A DNA stretch of 57,586 nucleotides from an uncultured bacterium (GTDB lineage: Bacteria > Patescibacteriota > Patescibacteriia > Patescibacteriales > UBA12465): assembly GCA_903945435.1 (NCBI GenBank), contig CAJAVM010000021.1, positions 1-57,586 of the forward strand. Reading direction: 5' to 3'. Each line of letters opens with the position of its first letter. The stretch's first letter is position 1. Below the pieces are notes generated by a model. That model saw only the letters and a list, made by a program, of their open reading frames with translations. It did no database searches and had not been told where the DNA came from. Positions 48,955 through 57,586 of the stretch are shown in pieces. The position numbers and the translations under genes were made by a program.

Positions 48955-51900
48955 ATGTATTTAGAAAAACTGGAAATTCAAGGATTTAAATCTTTTGCCA
49001 ATAAAAATAAATTAATCTTTTCCGGAATTCTCGCTGATAAACGCCGAGGACTGACAGCTATTGTTGGCCCTAATGGTTCGGGAAAATCAAATGTCGCCGA
49101 CGCAATCCGTTGGGCGTTAGGAGAACAAAGCTTAAAAACCTTAAGAGGTAAAAAAAGTGAAGATGTTATTTTTTCTGGCTCCGATCAAAAAAGCCAATTA
49201 GGTTTAGCCGAAGTCTCTCTTATTTTAAATAATGAGGAATCAGTAAAAAAGAATGCTGAAATGCCTAAAGCAATCGAAAAAGAAAGTGATCTTGATCAAA
49301 TAATTAATAGTTGCTCCGAAATTGTTGTTACTCGTCGTATTTTTAGAAATGGAGATGGCGAATATTTATTAAACGGCAATCGGGTTCGATTGTCTGATAT
49401 TCAAATGCTCCTTGCCAAAGCAAACTTCGGGCAAAAAACTTACAGTGTTATCGGACAAGGAATGGTTGAAAATTTTTTAAGCTCCACTGCGGCCGAAAGA
49501 AAAGATTTTTTTGATGAAGCAACTGGCGTGAAACAATTCCAAATTAAACGTGATTCTGCTTTAAATAAATTAGAAGCTAGCTATGAGAACCTTCAACAAG
49601 TAGACATGCTTCTTATTGAAATCAGACCGAGGCTTAAAAGCTTAACTAGACAAGTTGATAAGCTTAAGCGTCGCAGTGAAATAGAGGGCGAATTAAGTAC
49701 TGCTCAGTTTAATTACTATGGTTTTTTGTGGCAGGATATAAATAAAAAACTAGATGCTCTAAACTTACAATTTTTAGAATTAGATAAAATAAAAATTGAA
49801 CATGAACGAAAATTAGAAAAATTAAGTGCTGATTTAAATAAAATTAGAACAACTGATAATTTTCGCGAAATCAATGAACTCCAGCCAAGGCTTCGAGATT
49901 TAGAAAGTCAGAAAAACCAATATCAAAAGAAGTTGTCCAAATTGCAAGCGGAAATGGAGGTCCAGCTTGAATCCCAAGGTCAATTTGATGTCTCTTGGTT
50001 AAATAATAAAGCCGGGGAACTAAGTGCTGAATTAGAAAATATAACTTTAGAAATTAATTCGCTAGAAAAGAGTCGTCCAAAATTAGAAGAAGATGCTCTT
50101 AGCTTAGAATTATCGGAAACCAACAAAGAAATCACTACCTCTGAAGAAATAAGAAGAAACATCAGCCGCCTAGAAAATGAACAATTTAATTTTAATAGAC
50201 AGATTAATAAATTAGAAGCTGTTTTAGAGGCTAATCTAGAAGCTCAAGGACAATTTGATGTTTCCTGGTTGAGCGGAAAACAAGAAGAATTATTAATTGA
50301 GTTTAAAAAAATAACCGAGGAATTAGAGACTCTTCGTCAAGAAAATAATCGTACAGAAAGCGATGAAATGAGGAGTAAGCTTAATAAAATCCAACAAGAC
50401 TTAAGTGCTTTAAATAGTGAACTATCTGTTATTAATAATAAAATAAAAACAGCCGCTAAATCAGGAACTAAAGATGAAGAAATTAGTAAGATTATTGATG
50501 AGTTCTTACAAAAATTAGATAGTATTAATACGAAGGCAGATTTAGAAGAAATAAAAAAACTAATTGCTGAGGCTAAAAAAGATTTTCAAACTAAAATTAA
50601 AGCAACCCTTACCGGAGAAAGCGATGAGGACTCTAAACGTATTCAGGAAATTCAGCAAACAATTATTAACCTTACTGATAAACGTCAAACGGTTAATAAT
50701 CAGCTTAACGAGGAATTATTACGACTTTCAACTATCAACGAAAGGTTGCGTATGACTGAAGAGAAAAAAATTCAGGCGCAAAGAGAACTAGAAGATATAA
50801 AATCAAAACTAGAAAAAGCTCAGGTTAAGTTTGATTCTGGAAAAATAGAAGATGAAAAAAATATTATTTTCAAAAAATTATCAGAAATAGAAAAGGAAAT
50901 AGAAAAATTAAAAACATCTTACAGGGGAAATGTGCTCCAAGAAAAGAAACAACAAATATTAGAAAAGGTACAAGCTTGTCGCCTTAAAGATTCTTCTATT
51001 AATGAAAGAATGCGATTGCTACGTGATAAAAAAGATCAAACTGAACAAGAAATTTTTGATATCAAAGGAAAGATTGCTAAAAGCGCGGTTAAATTTGATG
51101 CTTCGGCTATTGAAACGGAAAAAAATGAACTCAATAAACTAATTGAGGATGTTAACCAAGAAATGAATGTTATTACGATAAAACTAGAAGCCCTAAATCA
51201 AGCTAAAGAAAAAGAAAAAGGCCAAATGTTTGAATGTCAAAAAAATATTCAATCATTACAACAAGAAATAAACTCCATCTCTTCTAAGCTAAGTGATTTA
51301 AAAGTCAGTTCTACTAGACAAGAAACTAAGCTGGAAGATTTAGAAAATAATATTCGTAATGATGAATTAAATATTAGCGATATCAAAACACACAAAATTG
51401 ATGGGGAGTCCGCTGATTTAGAACGTTGGCAAAAAATTCTTAACAATAGTAAAACTCAGTTAGAGCAGATTGGCGGCATTGATCCAGAAACTGAAAAAGA
51501 ATATGAGGATACTAAAACTCGTTATGATTTCTTGAGTAATCAAACTGATGATTTAAACCAAGCGGTGAAATCTTTAGAACAGGTCATTTACGAACTAGAC
51601 ATGAATATTAAGGGAAGATTTGATCAAGAATTTAAGATTATTTCTGAAAAGTTTAATGATTATTTTAAAATTTTATTTAATGGTGGCTCTGCTAAAATTT
51701 CAAAAATATTAATTGAAGATTTAGAAAAAGAAGACGCTAAAAATAATGCTGCTAAAACTGAAAGCATGAACCAAGGCCTTACTGTAGCAGAAATAGAGAT
51801 GAAACAAGCTGCAGAAGAAAAAATGAAGAAAATTAAATTTCTCAAAAAATATAATGCTGTTGGTTTAGCTGGCATAGAGATTCAGGCCACCCCTCCAGGT

Positions 51901-52218
51901 AAAAAAATTCAGGCAGTTACTATGCTTTCTGGGGGAGAAAGAGCTTTAACGGCGATTGCGTTAATCTGTGCTATTATTAGCGCTAATCCATCACCTTTCG
52001 TTGTTCTTGATGAAGTCGATGCGGCTTTAGACGAATCAAATTCCGAGCGCTTAGCTAGAATTCTTGATGACTTATCAGATAAAACTCAATTTATTGTAAT
52101 TACTCATAACCGCGCCTCTATGCGCCGAGCCAGTATTCTATACGGTGTTACTATGCAATCTGATGGTGTAAGCAAGCTGCTCAGCGTTAAACTCGACGAA
52201 GTCCAACAAGATAATTAA
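48955..52218 (+). CDS. smc: SMC chromosome-segregation ATPase lacking a recognisable hinge
   Basis: 1087 aa. N-terminal head with Walker A GPNGSGKSN (38-46), C-terminal head with signature MLSGGERALTA near 990 and Walker B VVLDEVDAALDE near 1015. In between is coiled coil. SMC is normally about 1150-1200 aa with a 150-residue Gly-rich hinge in the middle; here the centre (about 500-560) is a charged helical stretch. The arms carry an internal duplication: QFDVSWL at about 343 and 433, and VKFD at about 624 and 712, symmetrical about residue 528. No ScpA/ScpB gene in the window. Confidence 0.93.
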   Translation: MYLEKLEIQGFKSFANKNKLIFSGILADKRRGLTAIVGPNGSGKSNVADAIRWALGEQSLKTLRGKKSEDVIFSGSDQKSQLGLAEVSLILNNEESVKKNAEMPKAIEKESDLDQIINSCSEIVVTRRIFRNGDGEYLLNGNRVRLSDIQMLLAKANFGQKTYSVIGQGMVENFLSSTAAERKDFFDEATGVKQFQIKRDSALNKLEASYENLQQVDMLLIEIRPRLKSLTRQVDKLKRRSEIEGELSTAQFNYYGFLWQDINKKLDALNLQFLELDKIKIEHERKLEKLSADLNKIRTTDNFREINELQPRLRDLESQKNQYQKKLSKLQAEMEVQLESQGQFDVSWLNNKAGELSAELENITLEINSLEKSRPKLEEDALSLELSETNKEITTSEEIRRNISRLENEQFNFNRQINKLEAVLEANLEAQGQFDVSWLSGKQEELLIEFKKITEELETLRQENNRTESDEMRSKLNKIQQDLSALNSELSVINNKIKTAAKSGTKDEEISKIIDEFLQKLDSINTKADLEEIKKLIAEAKKDFQTKIKATLTGESDEDSKRIQEIQQTIINLTDKRQTVNNQLNEELLRLSTINERLRMTEEKKIQAQRELEDIKSKLEKAQVKFDSGKIEDEKNIIFKKLSEIEKEIEKLKTSYRGNVLQEKKQQILEKVQACRLKDSSINERMRLLRDKKDQTEQEIFDIKGKIAKSAVKFDASAIETEKNELNKLIEDVNQEMNVITIKLEALNQAKEKEKGQMFECQKNIQSLQQEINSISSKLSDLKVSSTRQETKLEDLENNIRNDELNISDIKTHKIDGESADLERWQKILNNSKTQLEQIGGIDPETEKEYEDTKTRYDFLSNQTDDLNQAVKSLEQVIYELDMNIKGRFDQEFKIISEKFNDYFKILFNGGSAKISKILIEDLEKEDAKNNAAKTESMNQGLTVAEIEMKQAAEEKMKKIKFLKKYNAVGLAGIEIQATPPGKKIQAVTMLSGGERALTAIALICAIISANPSPFVVLDEVDAALDESNSERLARILDDLSDKTQFIVITHNRASMRRASILYGVTMQSDGVSKLLSVKLDEVQQDN

Positions 52219-52265
52219 TAATTTAGAAAAAATTTAACCCCTATTTATCAGCCATAAATTATAAT

Positions 52266-52297
52266 AAAACCGTCCTCATTGGACGGTTTTTATTTTT
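52266..52297 (+). terminator. Terminator of smc
   Basis: AAAACCGTCC-TCATT-GGACGGTTTT followed by TATTTTTAATTTTT. Confidence 0.87.
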
Positions 52298-52310
52298 AAT
52301 TTTTACACCG

Positions 52311-53834
52311 ATGGCTATAAAAATATTATCCGCTGCTATCACTGGTATAGACGCTAATATAATAGAGGTCGAAGCAACTTCTGGCGGCGGTGACTTTGGA
52401 CAAATCACAATTGTCGGTCTCCCAGATACCGCCGTCTCTGAAGCAAAAGAGAGAGTGCGGAGCGCTCTTTTCCATGGCGGATTAGAGTTTCCTAAAAGAA
52501 AAATAACGGTCAATCTTGCTCCAGCAGATTTGAAGAAGAGTGGCCCAATTTACGATTTACCGATTGCTATCAGCATCCTCTCTTTAAAATATAAAATTAA
52601 TTTTGATTTTAATACTTGTTTAATAGTAGGAGAACTATCATTAACTGGAGATGTCAGAAAGATAAAAGGAATAATCCCCATCGCCATTAAAGCCAAAGAG
52701 TACAATTTAAAATATTTATTCATCCCAACAACTAATGCTCAGGAAGCCAGCTTAATAAAAGATATAACTATTTTTCCTATAGAAAATCTTCGCCAATTAA
52801 TTAATCATTTGAATGGAAAAAAATTAATATTGCCTTTTATTCCGCAAAAATTATTACTCAAACACTCTCCCAATATAGACTACGCTGATGTTAGAGGCCA
52901 GGCTAAAGCCAAAAGAGCTTTAGAAATTGCAATTGCTGGTGGGCATAACATATTATTAAGCGGCCCTCCGGGAAGTGGAAAAACTATGCTCGCTAAAGCA
53001 ACCAGGAGCATTTTACCTCCTTTATCAGATATGGAAAAACTAGAAATATCAAAAATATACAGTGCTGCTAGCAATATGCAAAATCATAATCTTGATTTAT
53101 TATTTGCTATCCAACAACGACCTTTTAGAGCTCCTCATCATAGTGCCTCAGCAGCAGCCTTAATTGGAGGCGGTAAAACATTCCGGCCCGGAGAAATCTC
53201 GCTTGCTCACCTAGGTATTTTATTCTTAGATGAATTTCCAGAGTTTTCACGTTATGCCCTTGAAAGCTTACGCCAACCACTAGAAGAGGGAAATATTACT
53301 ATCAGCCGTGCAATGGGCAACTTGTATTTACCAGCTAGATTTATTCTTATCGCTGCTATGAATCCTTGTCCGTGTGGCTTTAAAGGAATACAAGGAAAAA
53401 CTTGTACTTGTAGCTTAGAAAAAATTAATAATTATCGGCGTAAAATATCTGGTCCAATTCTTGATAGAATAGATTTACATGTCGAGGTTACTAGTCTCAA
53501 TATTCAAGAATTAGAAATAAATATTGAACAAGAAAAATCGAGCTTAATTGCTGCTCGAATACTACAAGCTAGAAAAATACAGACTAATCGTCTACACCGC
53601 CTTTCCCCTGCACTCAATTCATCATTATCATCAGGGCAAATCAAACAAATGTGTTATTTAGATAGCGAAGGGGAACAATTTATCACTGAAGCGGCTAATA
53701 ACTTAGATTTTTCAAACCGCTCTTATTTTAAAATTTTAAAGGTGGCCCGGACTATTGCTGATCTAGAAGGAAAAATAAGAGTGCAAAAAAAACATCTAGC
53801 CGAGGCTTTACAATATCGGCCCAAATTAGAGTAG
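52311..53834 (+). CDS. comM: ComM/YifB-type Mg-chelatase-like AAA+ ATPase
   Basis: 507 aa. N-terminal ChlI-like/Lon-type domain (VEATSGGGDFGQITIVGLPDTAVSEAKERV), then AAA+ with Walker A LLSGPPGSGKTMLAK, Walker B ILFLDEFPEF, the sensor segment AAMNPCPCGFKG, and the C-terminal Mg_chelatase_C. ComM is a bidirectional helicase for branch migration in natural transformation, in keeping with the DNA uptake expected of CPR bacteria. Starts 14 bases after the smc terminator. Confidence 0.95.
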   Translation: MAIKILSAAITGIDANIIEVEATSGGGDFGQITIVGLPDTAVSEAKERVRSALFHGGLEFPKRKITVNLAPADLKKSGPIYDLPIAISILSLKYKINFDFNTCLIVGELSLTGDVRKIKGIIPIAIKAKEYNLKYLFIPTTNAQEASLIKDITIFPIENLRQLINHLNGKKLILPFIPQKLLLKHSPNIDYADVRGQAKAKRALEIAIAGGHNILLSGPPGSGKTMLAKATRSILPPLSDMEKLEISKIYSAASNMQNHNLDLLFAIQQRPFRAPHHSASAAALIGGGKTFRPGEISLAHLGILFLDEFPEFSRYALESLRQPLEEGNITISRAMGNLYLPARFILIAAMNPCPCGFKGIQGKTCTCSLEKINNYRRKISGPILDRIDLHVEVTSLNIQELEINIEQEKSSLIAARILQARKIQTNRLHRLSPALNSSLSSGQIKQMCYLDSEGEQFITEAANNLDFSNRSYFKILKVARTIADLEGKIRVQKKHLAEALQYRPKLE

Positions 53835-53905
53835 AGTAAAAACTCCAAAAATTGGAATAATCACTCAGTATGCGTTATAATAAGAACAGATAAATAAACA
53901 AAAAT

Positions 53906-55285
53906 ATGTTCAAAAAAATAACCGCTCTATTTTTATTGGCTATCGTTTTTCTTACATCTGGTTTTGGTTGTAAAGTACAAGATCAGACAACGGCTGCCGC
54001 TCTTAAGCCAATAACTATAACCTATTGGCGCGTATTTGATGGTCCAGACGCCTTTGACGAAATTATCAGAAATTATAAGGCTCTACACCCTTTTGTTAAT
54101 ATTGTGTATCGCAAGCTACGTTACGAAGAATACGAAACAGAACTTTTAAATGCTTTAGCAGAAGATAGAGGCCCGGATATTTTCTCGGTCCATAATACTT
54201 GGGTCATGAAGTACCAATCAAAAATCGCGCCAATGCCTGAAAGCACGACTATTGCCTACATGGTTACTAAGGGAACAATTAAAAAGGAAGTAGTTCCAGA
54301 AGTAAGAACGACTCGGAGTTTAAGTCTTAAGGAAATAAAAGATAATTTTGTTGATGTAGTCGGAAAAGACGTTGTCCTGGACGACGGTAAAGTTTACGGG
54401 CTCCCTTTATCGGTTGATACCCTAGCTATGTTTTACAACAAAGACTTATTGAATAATGCAGGGATTAGTGAAACTCCAAAATATTGGAATCGTGATTTTT
54501 TACAAGCAGTTAAAAAATTAACCAAGCAAGACCCAAAAAGAGGCTTAATCCAATCTGGAATTGCCATGGGCGGTAGCTCCAATATTGAAAGGTACAGTGA
54601 TATTTTAGCTGTCCTAATGATGCAAAATGGGGCGACTATGATTGATGAAAATCGTCGTGTCTCGTTTCAAATGGTCCCAGAATTTGCCAAAGAAACTAAC
54701 TACAACCCCGGACTTGAAGCTCTAAGATTTTATACAGATTTTGCTAACCCAACAAAAGAGTCCTATACCTGGAATGGCGAACTCAATAATTCCTTAGAAA
54801 TGTTTATTGGCGGTAATTTAGCAATTATGTTCGGCTACTCATATCATATCCCTCTTATCAAAGCGGGCGCTCCAAAATTAAATTTTTCAGTTGCTAAATT
54901 CCCCCAAATTGAAGGAACTCCTCCAACAAATATTAACTTCGCTAATTACTGGATTGAAACTGTTTCTAAAAAAAGTATATACACAAATGAGGCTTGGGAC
55001 TTTTTACAGTTTATGACTAAAGAAGAGCAAGCTAAAATATATTTAGAAAAAACCAAAAAACCGACCGCTCTTAGATCGTTAGTCGCTAATCAAAAATTAG
55101 ATGATGAGATTGGCGTTTTTGCTGATCAAGTTTTAACAGCTAAAAGTTGGTACAGAGGAAAAAATGTAATGGCCGCTGAAGATGCCGTTAAAGAAATGCT
55201 AGATGCCGCCCTAATTAGCACTAGTGAAAAATTACAAAAAATAATTAATACTGCCGCTGCTAAAATTCAACAAACTATTAACTAG
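53906..55285 (+). CDS. Extracellular solute-binding lipoprotein (sugar ABC type), orphan
   Basis: 459 aa. Signal peptide with a slightly unusual lipobox ending GFGC at about Cys22, then a family-1 solute-binding fold: ITITYWRVFDGPDAFDEII, GPDIFSVHNTWVMKY, VYGLPLSVDTLAMFYNKDLL, and EAWDFLQFMTKEEQAK. These bind sugars or other solutes outside the membrane for ABC import. No permease or ATPase gene is next to it. The following gene encodes a pilin-like protein nine bases away. Confidence 0.9.
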   Translation: MFKKITALFLLAIVFLTSGFGCKVQDQTTAAALKPITITYWRVFDGPDAFDEIIRNYKALHPFVNIVYRKLRYEEYETELLNALAEDRGPDIFSVHNTWVMKYQSKIAPMPESTTIAYMVTKGTIKKEVVPEVRTTRSLSLKEIKDNFVDVVGKDVVLDDGKVYGLPLSVDTLAMFYNKDLLNNAGISETPKYWNRDFLQAVKKLTKQDPKRGLIQSGIAMGGSSNIERYSDILAVLMMQNGATMIDENRRVSFQMVPEFAKETNYNPGLEALRFYTDFANPTKESYTWNGELNNSLEMFIGGNLAIMFGYSYHIPLIKAGAPKLNFSVAKFPQIEGTPPTNINFANYWIETVSKKSIYTNEAWDFLQFMTKEEQAKIYLEKTKKPTALRSLVANQKLDDEIGVFADQVLTAKSWYRGKNVMAAEDAVKEMLDAALISTSEKLQKIINTAAAKIQQTIN

Positions 55286-55294
55286 GTACTACAT

Positions 55295-55750
55295 ATGTTT
55301 AAAAAGATTTTTTTTGCCACAATTTTATCCGGAATTTTATTTATTAATTTAACGGCGGTCGGCGCTCAGAATAGTTCTTCTACGGGAATTGTCCCGGTTG
55401 CCACAGGAGAACAATCACCTTTATGCAGAGCACCAGAGGGTTCGGGTCTAGATGATAAAACTTACTGCGGAGATTACGCAGTAGAAGATTTTACCGCGCT
55501 AGCAATTTTAATTTCCAAATGGATACTCGGTATAGTTGGTTCACTTTCATTGTTTATGTTCGTCTACGGCGGTATTATGTTTTTGATCTCAGCCGGCTCT
55601 AGTGATAAGATAGGTCAGGCAAGAAAAATATTAGTCGCCGCAGTTATTGGCTTAATTATTGTATTCTCCAGCTGGCTAATTATTAAATTCGTAACTGAAA
55701 ATCTAGGAGCAAAAGAGAAATATCAATTTAACGGAACAATAGTAGACTAA
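55295..55750 (+). CDS. TrbC/VirB2 pilin-like protein
   Basis: 151 aa. Signal peptide (cleavage near VGAQ), a Cys-containing spacer (LCRAPEGSG...YCGDYAVE), then two hydrophobic helices: FTALAILISKWILGIVGSLSLFMFVYGGIMFL and ARKILVAAVIGLIIVFSSWLIIKFV, with SAGSSDKIGQ between them. This is the CPR-type VirB2/TrbC-like pilin layout. No other conjugation gene is nearby. Confidence 0.82.
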   Translation: MFKKIFFATILSGILFINLTAVGAQNSSSTGIVPVATGEQSPLCRAPEGSGLDDKTYCGDYAVEDFTALAILISKWILGIVGSLSLFMFVYGGIMFLISAGSSDKIGQARKILVAAVIGLIIVFSSWLIIKFVTENLGAKEKYQFNGTIVD

Positions 55751-55796
55751 GCTAAAGCTTTAATTAACTTTTTGCACGATTTAAATCTATAACCCC

Positions 55797-56456
55797 ATGG
55801 TTGTTTTTACACCAAAACGAATAATTTCCGAAAATAGTTTAGGAGAAGAATTAAGACGCATTAGAAATTTTCGAAATTTAAAAATTGATGATATTGCTCA
55901 TAAATTAAATATTCGAAAAGAATATTTACTAGCTATCGAAGAGGAAAATTTAGATTCTTTACCAGCCGGATTATATGGTAAAAATTTTTTAAAGCGATAT
56001 ACTGCTTTTCTAGGAGTAGACCAAAAGTTAATTAATAAATTCTTACAAGAAACTACTAAGGAGCAGCTGCAAGAAAATCCGTTCTCTCAAAAAATATTAA
56101 AAAAAAGTAAATTTTTAATCTTTCCTAAAATAATTAGAAACTTAGCTATTGGGTTCGCTGTTCTGATTTGTTTCTTATACCTACTGATTTATTTTAAAAA
56201 AATTATTTTACCACCAGATTTAACTATCGAACAACCTGATCGTAATTTGATCATGAAGGAGTCCATCATTTTAGTAACAGGAACAACTGAAAAAGAGGCT
56301 GAAGTGAAAATCAATGGTGAGCTTGTTTTAAATAATAATAATGGATATTTTTCCCAACTAATAAATCTAAAAAAAGGAGTTAATAGTTTAGAAATAAGTG
56401 CAAAAAAGAAATATAGTCGAAATAATATAATAATCAGACAAATACTAGTAGAATAA
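55797..56456 (+). CDS. RodZ-like protein: HTH, membrane helix and a Big-like domain
   Basis: 219 aa. An N-terminal HTH_25 (LGEELRRIRNFRNLKIDDIAHKL, YLLAIEEENLDSLPAGLYGKNFLKRYTAFLGV) is followed by a basic stretch and a membrane helix (about 112-132). The extracytoplasmic domain (VTGTTEKEAEVKINGELV...INLKKGVNSLEISAKKKY) has the Glucodextranase_B/Big-like pattern. RodZ connects MreB to the wall machinery; no mreB is in view. The methyltransferase gene follows after 13 bases. Confidence 0.88.
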   Translation: MVVFTPKRIISENSLGEELRRIRNFRNLKIDDIAHKLNIRKEYLLAIEEENLDSLPAGLYGKNFLKRYTAFLGVDQKLINKFLQETTKEQLQENPFSQKILKKSKFLIFPKIIRNLAIGFAVLICFLYLLIYFKKIILPPDLTIEQPDRNLIMKESIILVTGTTEKEAEVKINGELVLNNNNGYFSQLINLKKGVNSLEISAKKKYSRNNIIIRQILVE

Positions 56457-56469
56457 TAAATAAAAGCAT

Positions 56470-57021
56470 ATGATTGAGATTAAAAAAACTGCTCTATTTG
56501 ACATTACTGCGATTTTGAATAAAATAGCAGTAGAAGAAAGACAAAGGGTAGCCGAACTTGGTTGTGGTAATTTTGGCTTTTTTACCTTTCCTTTGGCCCG
56601 ATTAGTCGGCCGTTCTGGAAAAGTGTATGCTGTTGATATTATTAAATCGACATTAATTGAAATCAAAGATAGGGCTACTAAAAATAATCTTCCCCAAATT
56701 ATTCCGATTTGGAGTAATCTAGAAGTTTTCAAAGCAACTAATATCGACGCTAGCAGTCTAGATAGAGCATTACTAATTAATGTTCTACACCAATCAGATA
56801 AAAGAGCAGAGATTATTAGAGAGGCTACGAGAATGCTAAAAAGAAATGGTCGGTTATTAATAGTAGAATGGAATAGCGCTGACTCCCCGTTGGGGCCCAA
56901 ACCAGATAAAAGATTAAAAATAGAATCATTAAAATCGGCAGTCACCAAATTAGGCCTCAATATACAAGAAGAGTTTGTAGCCGGCCCCTATCATTACGGT
57001 TTAGTTTTAATTAAATTATAA
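56470..57021 (+). CDS. Class I SAM-dependent methyltransferase
   Basis: 183 aa. Motif I RVAELGCGNFGFFTFPLARLV, motif II KVYAVDIIKS, and RMLKRNGRLLIVEW match a UbiE/Methyltransf_31-like fold. Substrate unknown. Placed between the RodZ-like gene and a small membrane protein in the same direction, so probably one transcript. Confidence 0.85.
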   Translation: MIEIKKTALFDITAILNKIAVEERQRVAELGCGNFGFFTFPLARLVGRSGKVYAVDIIKSTLIEIKDRATKNNLPQIIPIWSNLEVFKATNIDASSLDRALLINVLHQSDKRAEIIREATRMLKRNGRLLIVEWNSADSPLGPKPDKRLKIESLKSAVTKLGLNIQEEFVAGPYHYGLVLIKL

Positions 57022-57026
57022 AAAAT

Positions 57027-57410
57027 ATGAAAAACCTTTTCACGTGGAAATACTGGTTTACCGTTAATCCGGGAATCGCTTCCTCTACAAAAATCAATAT
57101 CTTAATGGGATTGCTAGCCTTATTACTTATACTTGCGATAGCAGCCATTCTTATTAAAAAACATGGTGGTATTTATAAAGGTCTATGCAAAAAGGTGTAT
57201 AATTTTGCTTCAACTAATTTTATTGTTAGCTTAATTATTCTTTTCTTTAATTACGAAAACGTCCCATTCTTCTCTTCTCGCATGTGGATTGGTTTTTGGG
57301 CAATAGAGATGATAGTCTGGTTATTCTTTATTATCAAGAATGCTAAATCGATCCCTCAAAAGAAAAGGGCACTAGACGCAGAAAAGGAACTAAAAAAATA
57401 CTTACCATAA
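57027..57410 (+). CDS. Small membrane protein, unknown function
   Basis: 127 aa with three hydrophobic segments (about 20-41, 62-78, 87-105) and a charged C-terminus (KKRALDAEKELKKYLP). Five bases after the methyltransferase. It ends the plus-strand run, before a terminator. No family recognised. Confidence 0.65.
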   Translation: MKNLFTWKYWFTVNPGIASSTKINILMGLLALLLILAIAAILIKKHGGIYKGLCKKVYNFASTNFIVSLIILFFNYENVPFFSSRMWIGFWAIEMIVWLFFIIKNAKSIPQKKRALDAEKELKKYLP

Positions 57411-57435
57411 ATAAAGAAATATCAACCAAAATAAT

Positions 57436-57466
57436 AAAGCCTCGAAATTAAAATCGAGGCTTTATT
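57436..57466 (+). terminator. Terminator after the RodZ-like operon
   Basis: AAAGCCTCGA and TCGAGGCTTT form a 10-bp perfect stem around AATTAAAA, followed by ATTT. Confidence 0.85.
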
Positions 57467-57473
57467 TAATAAT

Positions 57474-57586
57474 ATGCACAACTTACAAATTGGAAAATTT
57501 GGAGAAAAATTAGCTTGTAACTATTTACAGGGTAACGGATATCAAATTATTAATCGTAATCAAAAAATTAAAAGATTAGAGCTTGA
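57474..57586 (+). CDS. YraN/UPF0102 family protein, 5' part only
   Basis: The frame starts at ATG 57474 (MHNLQIGKFGEKLACNYLQG) and runs off the window end after about 37 codons. GKFGEKLACNYL, a GYQIINRN and a terminal ...LELD match the UPF0102 (YraN) nuclease-like family start, in which GxxGExxA precedes the Asp of the acidic core. The rest, including the catalytic centre, lies outside. Confidence 0.7.
   Translation, partial: MHNLQIGKFGEKLACNYLQGNGYQIINRNQKIKRLEL

Noticed and set aside
1..57586. CRISPR arrays, rRNA genes and insertion sequences
   Set aside because: I saw no regularly spaced short repeats, no 16S/23S/5S sequence and no transposase gene in the window.

Overview
The window looks like part of a Patescibacteria (Candidate Phyla Radiation, Parcubacteria-like) chromosome. 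This is inferred from the AT-rich sequence, short intergenic spaces, the TsaD/TsaE, YchF, ComM and RodZ-like set, a CPR-style TrbC/VirB2 pilin-like protein, a fused double GspE/PilB ATPase, and several shortened or odd housekeeping proteins (UvrA without its UvrB-binding insert, SMC without a recognisable hinge). Standard stop codons are used and I saw no sign of UGA recoding. No phylogenetic placement below that level can be made by eye.

Region by region. 1-13.7 kb: glyS/argS (minus), then a plus-strand run of membrane protein, tandem GspE-like ATPase, translin-family protein and phosphoesterase, then a minus-strand run of uvrA, cardiolipin synthase-like, patatin-like and an orphan histidine kinase. 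13.7-16.4 kb: a solitary PurO-like gene with a long leader, facing a three-gene minus-strand membrane/methyltransferase operon. 16.4-24.2 kb: an accessory region. An Abi_2-family gene lies between two direct repeats, followed by a lipoprotein trypsin-like protease coupled to a HEPN-like helical protein and by unknown membrane proteins. Then comes a mobile element with its own predicted RNA, a dense array of inverted repeats, an HUH replication protein, a 55-aa protein and a large serine recombinase whose reading frame runs into tRNA-Glu.

24.3-33.9 kb: a second accessory block, entirely on the minus strand. A class I methyltransferase, an enlarged QueC-like enzyme, a NUDIX protein, a GNAT, FolE2, QueD and QueE together cover GTP to preQ0. 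An unknown protein follows, and then a tight four-gene operon with a strong Shine-Dalgarno: NodU/TobZ-type carbamoyltransferase, LmbE/PIG-L deacetylase, GT2 glycosyltransferase and a KsgA/Erm-type rRNA dimethyltransferase. The combination resembles a small biosynthetic gene cluster (7-deazapurine plus carbamoylated sugar plus ribosome protection). That reading is a hypothesis; an ordinary tRNA-modification role for the preQ0 genes is the main alternative.

33.9-57.6 kb: mostly core genes. These include tsaD, tRNA-Cys, a predicted unclassified structured RNA of about 340 nt with its own promoter and terminator, ychF, a Trm11-like methyltransferase, and the rpsF-ssb-rpsR-efp operon behind a structured leader. 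An O-antigen ligase-like protein, an rRNA pseudouridine synthase, tRNA-Ser, GNAT+SET, tRNA-Asp, a DksA-like protein, lspA, tsaE, tRNA-Val/tRNA-Leu, rplS and a cytidylate kinase follow. Next are smc, comM, an orphan sugar-binding lipoprotein, a pilin-like protein, a RodZ-like protein, a methyltransferase, and the 5' end of a YraN/UPF0102 gene cut by the window edge. Rho-independent terminators with clear stems and T-runs close most transcription units.
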